Positions 5,711-10,231 of a stretch of 10,231 nt of DNA are shown here, in pieces (position 1 is the first letter of the stretch; each line of letters opens with the position of its first letter). Source of the stretch: Candidatus Bathyarchaeota archaeon (lineage in GTDB: Archaea; Thermoproteota; Bathyarchaeia; Bathyarchaeales; Bathycorpusculaceae). The position numbers were made by a program, and so were the translations under genes. The stretch lies in contig DAOVMU010000037.1 of NCBI GenBank assembly GCA_030630585.1, positions 1 through 10,231 on the forward strand, read 5' to 3'. The notes beneath the pieces were generated by a model. The model worked only from the letters and a program-made list of their open reading frames with translations. It did not search any database and was not told the origin of the DNA.

Positions 5711-6504
5711 TTAAAAGAAGACTTGCTTTTGCATTCATTGATATGGACTGTATATTTTTCAGCTACTATTTGAAGACAAGTTTTCACATAAAAAGAGTGT
5801 TGAAAAGCTTCGTTAGTGTATGCGCGGTTTTTGAGTGTTGATGATTCGATCGCAGGCACGTGCGGGTTTTCTTGCTGTTGTTGAAGACAAAGCAACCCCT
5901 GCAAAAATTGTTAAAGGAATTGAGGTTGAATAGTCCAATTATTGTTTTGTTACGAAGCTTGAGGTTGCTGAACTCACTTCTTGGGCAACAGCAAAATCTG
6001 TGCAAATTTTTTGAAGGCGCCCTAACTTTTAGTTGAAGGTATACCCAAGCTTTTCGAAATGTCGAAGATGCAAAGGATTTCTCGAAGGCGATGTTCGATA
6101 CTCCATGTATTGTCTGGTAGATAATAACGTTGTTCCACGCGATGACACAGAATAGACGTGACTACTGAAGCAAACACTTTAGGTGTTCAAGTTGACAAGT
6201 TCTACACGACTAAATCGCACGCTAGACTGATCTTGCCTCAAAGAGAGATGTAAGAAATTAAGATTGAAGTGGTTCGTTGATGGGACTAGAATAGAACCCG
6301 TCGAAGTGCTTGTGGACACATGTTTCATTAACTGGAAAAAACCAACATGGATCTCTCTTCTATCAGTGAGTGCTGGAGTTCTTGTAGCTTTATGAGGGAT
6401 AAACAACTGTGAAAATCTAGAATGAAAGACAGAAAACGGATGACTCGCAGACTTCTGGAAAACTAATGTTTTCTGCATGTTTGATTATGAGCGTTCCTAC
6501 CGTG
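5701..6504 (+). pseudogene. 800-bp stretch of broken coding traces, family unknown
   Basis: No intact gene is visible in this gap. On the plus strand, protein-like segments appear in alternating frames. One is ARAGFLAVVEDKATPAKIV (from about 5860), followed by a stop and then FVTKLEVAELTSWATAKSV in the same frame (to about 6006). The frame then changes to give VEGIPKLFEMS and RNVEDAKDFSKAMFDTPCIVW (about 6050-6120), then VVPRDDTE, and around 6265-6390 KWFVDGTRIEPVEVLVDTCF followed by a hydrophobic LLSVSAGVLVAL. The pattern, one strand with stops and frame switches, is typical of a decayed gene. I do not recognise the family. The minus-strand open frame at 6179-6478 has no recognisable features and is probably chance. 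An inverted repeat GAAAAC-TAAT-GTTTTC lies at 6458-6473. No tRNA or C/D-box RNA is seen. Confidence 0.4.
6458..6473. repeat. Perfect 6-bp inverted repeat downstream of dnaG
   Basis: GAAAAC-TAAT-GTTTTC forms a 6-bp stem with a 4-nt loop about 32 nt past the dnaG stop on the minus strand. No strong T-run follows in that direction, so a terminator role is only possible. It is reported as structure. Confidence 0.3.
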
Positions 6505-7650
6505 CTACGCTGTTTTTTTAATCTCTGAGAATGTTATCAGTTGAACATTCAATGGTGTTTTGACAGCTTCCGATATGCGTGAAGCAACCACTTTTTCTAT
6601 ATTTTTGTCATTTGCTACGTCGACTATTCTTTGTGTTATGATTCCATCGAAGACGACGGTATCCACACCTTCTGTTTGTTGAAGTCTCTCTGCTAGTTGA
6701 CTTACTGGTAATCGTTCTATTCGCTCCATCTCTTTGTTTAGAAGAACTGCCTCTAAAGTGCCCTCCAGCTCTTCTATTGTTTTGACAGTTTCTTTTGAAA
6801 CTGCAATCTTTGGTTTTTCCATTCTTGGCTTGGACGGTTCTTCAATAAGGCTTTTATTTTCTAGGGCTCCGAATATTTGTCTGCAGTTTAGTTCCTCAAC
6901 TTCTTTTCCCCTAGGTGCTCGAGAAACGTATTTTATGTTTGCTACTTGCAGGAGCTCTTTTAGGATTAGGTCTCCCCCTCTGTCTCCATCGAGAAAGGCG
7001 GTTGCTTCCTTTTCCTTGGAGAGTCGTTTTATTGTCTCTGGGATCTTGGCTCCTTCTACAGCTATGATATTGTATATTCCGCATCGCATTAGGTTGATCA
7101 CGTCAGCTCTTCCTTCAACGATAATCATCTCTTTGGCACCGCTGACTTCTGGTCCGGCTGAAAGCTCTTCAGGTCCGTATTTCTCAACTTTTGCCACTTT
7201 CAGTGTTTCTGCCACTTCTTTGAAGATATCATCCACTGACGGCGTGGATTCAATAATCCATTTATGTAGAATCTCTTTGGCTCTGCCAATTATTGCTTTT
7301 CTACGTGCTTGCCTAACGTCTTCGATTTTTTCAAGGGTTACTTTTGCGGCGCATGGGCCAACTCTGTTTATGCTTTCTATGCTTGCGGCGGTTAGGGATG
7401 TGGAAACTCTGTCCATGCTTGTTGGAATTGTTATTGCACCCGTAGTCTTGTCTTGTTTTGAACTTAATTGGATTTGTATTCTGCCTATTCTTCCCGACTT
7501 CTGAAGTGCCCTTAGATCAAGCTCTGGGCTAAAGAGGCCTTCTGTTTGGCCGAAAACAGCTCCTATGACATCTGGTTTTTCAACTACGCCTTCTATTTCG
7601 AATTTTGTGCGTATAACATACTTTACGGTAAACGTTTTTGACGAACCCGT
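6505..7650 (-). CDS. dnaG: Archaeal DnaG (TOPRIM primase-like, exosome subunit)
   Basis: Archaeal DnaG-like protein, a stable subunit of the archaeal exosome (binding through its N- and C-terminal regions) with poly(A)-directed and possible primase activity. The first ATG (7416) gives 303 residues, but the same frame continues upstream without a stop to 7692 and encodes the conserved N-terminus: KYVIRTKFEIEGVVEKPDV, VFGQTEGLF, ELDLRALQKSGRIGRI, then GAITIPTSMDRV. No ATG, GTG or TTG occurs in that extension. A strong SD, GGAGGTG (7658-7664 on the complement), is 7 nt before ACG at 7650, giving 381 residues, near the expected length of about 400. The TOPRIM domain is clear: EGRADV with Glu179 and LDGDRGGD with Asp221, Asp223 and Asp227 (numbered from ACG). 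The C-terminal domain (about 280-381) is the Csl4-binding region type. It is cytosolic and monocistronic here. Confidence 0.93.
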   Translation of the reverse strand, partial: TGSSKTFTVKYVIRTKFEIEGVVEKPDVIGAVFGQTEGLFSPELDLRALQKSGRIGRIQIQLSSKQDKTTGAITIPTSMDRVSTSLTAASIESINRVGPCAAKVTLEKIEDVRQARRKAIIGRAKEILHKWIIESTPSVDDIFKEVAETLKVAKVEKYGPEELSAGPEVSGAKEMIIVEGRADVINLMRCGIYNIIAVEGAKIPETIKRLSKEKEATAFLDGDRGGDLILKELLQVANIKYVSRAPRGKEVEELNCRQIFGALENKSLIEEPSKPRMEKPKIAVSKETVKTIEELEGTLEAVLLNKEMERIERLPVSQLAERLQQTEGVDTVVFDGIITQRIVDVANDKNIEKVVASRISEAVKTPLNVQLITFSEIKKTA

Positions 7651-7657
7651 AAGCGTC

Positions 7658-7664
7658 CACCTCC
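7658..7664 (-). promoter_or_regulatory. Strong SD of dnaG
   Basis: GGAGGTG on the minus strand is nearly the full complement of the archaeal 16S 3' end. The next in-frame codon at ideal spacing (7 nt) is ACG at 7650. Relatives' N-termini align right after this point. It therefore decides the start in the absence of ATG, GTG or TTG. Confidence 0.75.
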
Positions 7665-7680
7665 AATTACTGAGTGAAGT

Positions 7681-7958
7681 TAGCTTTAATCACGTGATAA
7701 GAGAATCGTGCTCTTGGATCACGAGATTGCGTTAACATTATACTCCTATTATACTTTATGAATTACAAATCTTCCTCTTTAAGGTTTCTGAAGCTGATTA
7801 TATCTCCCACACATTCCCTCCTTTTTGTTGTTCGCCAAAATTTCTATGAAACCCTTGAAACTTTTGTAAACTTAAGAAGCAAAAAACATTATAGAAGTTG
7901 AATCTCAAATTAGTATAGAAATGGAGGGTGAACAGGAGCTGTCCTCTGAGGGAACTAC
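7681..7958. other. Divergent intergenic region between dnaG and the winged-helix gene
   Basis: No gene is visible. The dnaG side holds the perfect palindrome ATCACGTGAT (7689-7698), a stem TCGTG/CACGA around a 9-nt loop (about 7705-7724), and two tandem TATA-like copies of AGTATAAT on the complement (7737-7744 and 7748-7755, 11 bp apart). A start near 7714 would give dnaG a leader of about 64 nt that includes the stem and palindrome. The winged-helix side has a TATA-like ATTAGTATAG near 7908-7917. The central 7760-7900 stretch is A/T-rich with no structure I can name. Confidence 0.5.
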
Positions 7959-8309
7959 ATGGAAGTAGAAAAAGAAATTGTTTCATACTTGCATGAATTC
8001 GGAAACACAAGAGAAAGCGACATAGTCAACTACAGCATAAAGAAATTCAACTACTCTTCAGAAAAGATGAGAAAAATCATAAAGCAGATGGTGATAAGGG
8101 ATGAAATCCACTATGTTGTTCATGGCAAACTTGAACCGCCTAAAGTTTACATTAGCTTGAAAGAACCTTTGCCTCCCGAAATCGCAAAGATTCTCCTTGA
8201 AGCTTTCATCCAAACAAAAGCAACCGAGGAAGATGCTCAAAGGATTCTGGAAGAAGCAGCGGCGCATGCAGAACAGAAGATCAAAGAGAACCAATCGAGA
8301 ACATCTTAG
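7959..8309 (+). CDS. Small winged-helix-like protein, unknown function
   Basis: A 116-residue protein. The N-terminal half (about 1-75) has the spacing of a winged helix: helix 1 VEKEIVSYLHEF, helix 2 RESDIVNYSIKKF, recognition-like helix SSEKMRKIIKQMVIRDEI, then a beta-wing HYVVHGKLEPPKVYISL. The C-terminal 40 residues form a charged, alanine-rich helix (EEDAQRILEEAAAHAEQKIKENQ) that may dimerise by coiled coil. There is no cysteine site and no membrane span. I do not recognise a named family; it could be a transcription regulator. The start is well supported: GAGGGA (7948-7953) lies 5 nt before the ATG at 7959. It is divergent from dnaG, 308 bp from the ACG start. The downstream neighbour is a relic region, so no operon is apparent. 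Confidence 0.75.
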   Translation: MEVEKEIVSYLHEFGNTRESDIVNYSIKKFNYSSEKMRKIIKQMVIRDEIHYVVHGKLEPPKVYISLKEPLPPEIAKILLEAFIQTKATEEDAQRILEEAAAHAEQKIKENQSRTS

Positions 8310-8404
8310 GCACATGCCAAAAATAGCGACTGGTTGTCAGTGGTGGTTTGAATCCTGTCAGAACAAAAGTTTGTAGCTTGTAAAGTTGGAAGCACGCGCT
8401 ACAG

Positions 8405-8610
8405 TCAGTGATTCACGTAGAGAAGGATGGTTTTCTCGTTCACTTTTATTATTCCGCCGTTTTCACTGCAAAATTCCAGAAGCTTACGCAACTCTCTTTA
8501 CAGCTAACCTTTTTCGCTCTTTCGCTCCAAATAGCATCTAAAAGAATCTTTTGCACAACATCAAGCCTTACATAACATTGGCGCGTAGAAGTCCTCTCCC
8601 TTCTCCTCGC
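8405..8610 (-). pseudogene. Frameshifted small conserved-looking gene
   Basis: On the minus strand one frame reads TSTRQCYVRLDVVQKILLD then AIWSERAKKVS (about 8600 down to 8503), then turns to nonsense. A neighbouring frame picks up at once with RELRKLLEFCSENGGIIKV then NEKTILLYVNH and ends at the stop 8405-8407. Joined across one frameshift near 8495-8505, the two halves give a smooth, helix-rich sequence of about 65 residues. The join suggests a recently disabled gene or a sequencing slip. The family is not recognised. It has no clear start codon, and no SD is visible. The neighbours (winged-helix gene before, nfo after) give no clue. Confidence 0.35.
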
Positions 8611-8791
8611 AGACTAACAAAATAGCTAATACAAACAAAGACGTTATTTCACATACAAACTATTCTGGAAATGGAGAGTTTCCGCGGGCTGGGAGTTTAC
8701 ACAAACTACAGTTGGGCAAAAGATGGATGAATCTGAGACTCTTAGAGAGAAAAGAGAACAAGTCCCACATCTAGGTGCAGAAGTTCAGCAT

Positions 8792-8796
8792 GGTGA
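8792..8796 (+). promoter_or_regulatory. SD of endonuclease IV gene
   Basis: GGTGA lies 3 nt before the ATG at 8800 and 6 nt before the ATG at 8803. The spacing favours 8803 as the true start. Confidence 0.6.
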
Positions 8797-8802
8797 CAAA
8801 TG

Positions 8803-9639
8803 ATGAAGCTTGGTCTTCATTTATCGATTAAGGGGTCAATTGATAGAGTGATTGACAGGGCTGTGGAGAGAGGCTGTAACATATTTCAGATGTTCTCTCG
8901 GAATCCCCGTGGATGGCGCTCCAGAAAGTTGGAGTTGGAGGAGGTTGAGAGTTTCAAGATGAAGCTGAGAGAGAGTGGGATATGGCCAGTCTTTATTCAC
9001 ACTCCTTACCTATTGAATCTCGCTTCTCCAAAGGAGGATGTCTATAGTAAATCGGTTGAGGCTCTCAAAGATGAGTTGCTTAGGACTGCTGACTTGGGTG
9101 TTCATTACGTTATCACTCATCTGGGCAGCCACCTTGGGCATGGAAAGAGAGAAGGGCTCAGGAGAATTGTGGACGCAGTTAATAATTCCTTTTCTGCAGT
9201 GGAGAACGATGTTATTCTTCTTCTTGAAAACACTGCTGGAACGAGGAATAGCATGGGGTCTTCCTTTGAGGATATTGAATCCATCGCTGCTAGAATTGAG
9301 GATAGAAAGCGTATCGGCATATGCTTTGACACCTGTCATGCATTCGCGGCTGGTTATGACCTAGTTTCACGAGGGGCTGTTGAGCATACCCTGCGCAGAT
9401 TCGACCAGATAATAGGTCTTAAAGAGCTTAAACTTGTTCACCTGAACGATTCGAAGGGAGCTCTCGGATCTAGGATAGATAGACACGAACACATTGGATT
9501 GGGAAAGATAGGGGAGAGAGGGTTCAAGAACATCCTGAAGAGCAGACTGGGACGGCTTCCCCTAATACTGGAAACCCCCGTAGACAAGCGAAGAAGCGAT
9601 GTTGAGAACTTGAGAAAGGTGAGAGAGCTCGCACAATAA
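8803..9639 (+). CDS. nfo: Endonuclease IV (AP endonuclease)
   Basis: Zinc-dependent apurinic/apyrimidinic endonuclease of base-excision repair, which cleaves 5' of abasic sites. It has 278 residues, the usual length, in one TIM-barrel domain. The tri-zinc ligands are visible (numbered from ATG 8803): His66 in FIHTPY, His106 in THLGSH, Glu142 in LLLENTAG, Asp176 and His179 in CFDTCHAFAAGYD, His213 in LVHLNDSKG, Asp226 and His228 in RIDRHEHIGLGKIG, and Glu257 in LILETP. These are the hallmark AP2Ec motifs, and all catalytic residues are kept. An adjacent in-frame ATG at 8800 is possible. It is convergent with the TatD-family gene, 21 bp away; both are metal-dependent DNA-processing enzymes. Confidence 0.96.
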   Translation: MKLGLHLSIKGSIDRVIDRAVERGCNIFQMFSRNPRGWRSRKLELEEVESFKMKLRESGIWPVFIHTPYLLNLASPKEDVYSKSVEALKDELLRTADLGVHYVITHLGSHLGHGKREGLRRIVDAVNNSFSAVENDVILLLENTAGTRNSMGSSFEDIESIAARIEDRKRIGICFDTCHAFAAGYDLVSRGAVEHTLRRFDQIIGLKELKLVHLNDSKGALGSRIDRHEHIGLGKIGERGFKNILKSRLGRLPLILETPVDKRRSDVENLRKVRELAQ

Positions 9640-9660
9640 CGGGTCAGGATCTCGCGCACA

Positions 9661-10231
9661 CTACTTGAGTTTAAAGATTTCTTCAGCATTTTTTGTAGTG
9701 GCTGCAGCCAGGTCATCCAAACAAATTCCTTTAAGACTTGCGATTTTTTTCGCTATTAGGGGGAGGAAGCTTGGTTCGTTTCGTTTTCCTCTCATGTCCT
9801 GCGGTGCAAGCCAAGGGCTGTCAGTTTCGAGAAGAATTTTCCTTAGGTCTATCCATTTGGCAATTTCATGGAGTTTGTGAGCGTTGGGATAGGTAACGTT
9901 TCCAGCGAACGAAACAAGAAAGCCCGCTTTGATACACTGTTCAGCCATCTCTTTGCTTCCCGAAAAGCAGTGCATTATACCCCTTATTTTCCCTTTGAAT
10001 CTCAAAATGATTTTTAGAATGTCACTGTGGGCTTCTCTGTCATGGATTACAACAGGCAATTCTAATTCTTTAGCCAAGAAAAGTTGGGCTTCGAAGGCTT
10101 TTTTCTGGACTTCTCTTGGCGATAAATTCCTATAGTAATCAAGCCCAATCTCTCCTATGGCCACGACTTTTGGATTTTCAGAAAGTTCTCTTAATTTGTT
10201 CAAGACGTTTTGATCTAACTCAATGGCCTTG
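9661..10231 (-). CDS. TatD-family metal-dependent hydrolase (5' end beyond window)
   Basis: Partial gene; the frame runs off the right edge, giving 189 codons plus stop. The full family length is about 250-265 residues, so roughly 60-70 N-terminal residues, including the first HxH metal motif, are missing here. A TTG at 10203 is not the true start: the frame upstream (KAIELDQNV) continues. Visible motifs, counted from the first full codon: GEIGLDYYR with Glu27, PVVIHDREA with His63, IMHCFSGS with His87, and LLETDSPWLAP with Asp137, all metal-binding positions of TatD. TatD proteins are Mg- or divalent-metal-dependent 3'-5' DNases and hydrolases. It is convergent with nfo. Confidence 0.93.
   Translation of the reverse strand, partial: KAIELDQNVLNKLRELSENPKVVAIGEIGLDYYRNLSPREVQKKAFEAQLFLAKELELPVVIHDREAHSDILKIILRFKGKIRGIMHCFSGSKEMAEQCIKAGFLVSFAGNVTYPNAHKLHEIAKWIDLRKILLETDSPWLAPQDMRGKRNEPSFLPLIAKKIASLKGICLDDLAAATTKNAEEIFKLK

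Larger units (their letters stand above)
8310..8799. other. 490-bp gap with coding relics, no intact gene
   Basis: The gap holds the frameshifted minus-strand relic described separately (8405-8610) and, near 8665-8790 on the plus strand, short protein-like stretches in two frames: ILEMESFRGLGVYTNYSWAKDG, then in another frame KMDESETLREKREQVPHLGA ending in a TGA that overlaps the nfo start. These may be chance or a second relic. The plus-strand TATA box of nfo is not clear. No tRNA is seen; GGTTTGAATCC at about 8344-8354 resembles a T-loop but its flanks do not pair. Confidence 0.4.

Noticed and set aside
5838..5846. TTGATGATT as a C box of a C/D guide RNA
   Set aside because: No CTGA D box at suitable distance and no terminal stem.
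6179..6478. 99-codon minus-strand open frame
   Set aside because: Low-complexity Ser/Phe-rich translation opposite plus-strand coding traces; no SD or motif.
6734..7504. 256-codon plus-strand open frame
   Set aside because: Shadow of dnaG: serine- and proline-rich translation, no SD, and the opposite strand has unmistakable TOPRIM motifs.
7921..7968. 15-codon upstream ORF (ATG at 7921) overlapping the winged-helix start
   Set aside because: The likely TATA box near 7908-7917 puts transcription start after this ATG, so it is probably not in the mRNA.
8344..8354. GGTTTGAATCC resembling a tRNA T-loop
   Set aside because: The flanking bases do not form a T stem, and no acceptor stem or anticodon arm is found nearby.

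Overview
The window reads as archaeal chromosome with ordinary housekeeping content. The evidence is a TATA-binding protein, a Pelota/aDom34 factor, an archaeal-type DnaG, an AK6/Fap7-type kinase, a DUF1922-like zinc ribbon, archaeal TATA boxes with SD motifs of the GGTGA/GGAGGTG type, and an archaeal-type RNase P RNA. The moderate-to-low G+C and protein styles would fit a TACK or Bathyarchaeia-like lineage, but that placement is an impression, not a result.

Layout. Positions 1-160 hold the 5' part of the RNase P RNA (minus strand, running off the left edge), divergent from an AK6-like kinase (245-832). An Mrr-like endonuclease-fold protein (841-1209, minus) follows, then a small zinc-ribbon protein (1246-1482). 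A compact metal-homeostasis operon (1566-2961) comes next: a cysteine-rich DtxR-type repressor, a one-TM small protein joined by a TAATG overlap, and a ZIP transporter. Two near-palindromes 20 bp apart lie on the TATA box of this operon. A short minus-strand relic resembling the C-terminal zinc finger of an NcsA/TtuA-type tRNA thiolase (2970-3115) is followed by a predicted nucleotidyltransferase (3174-3884). Convergent to it are tbp (3901-4464) and pelA (4564-5661), both minus. Positions 5701-6504 hold only broken coding traces.

The dnaG gene (6505-7650, minus) is longer than its first ATG suggests. The conserved N-terminal part lies upstream of that ATG in the same frame, but no ATG, GTG or TTG exists there. 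A strong SD sits 7 nt before an ACG codon. A divergent intergenic region leads to a small winged-helix-like protein (7959-8309). Another relic region (8310-8799) is followed by endonuclease IV (8803-9639), convergent with a TatD-family hydrolase (9661 to the right edge).

Functionally the genes group into RNA processing and quality control (rnpB, Pelota, exosome-associated DnaG, AK6/Fap7), transcription (TBP), metal uptake control (DtxR-like, small TM protein, ZIP) and DNA repair (Nfo, TatD). I see no CRISPR array, insertion sequence, tRNA or prophage. The points most worth a second look are the dnaG start, the twin operators with the unusual repressor metal site, and the three relic regions.
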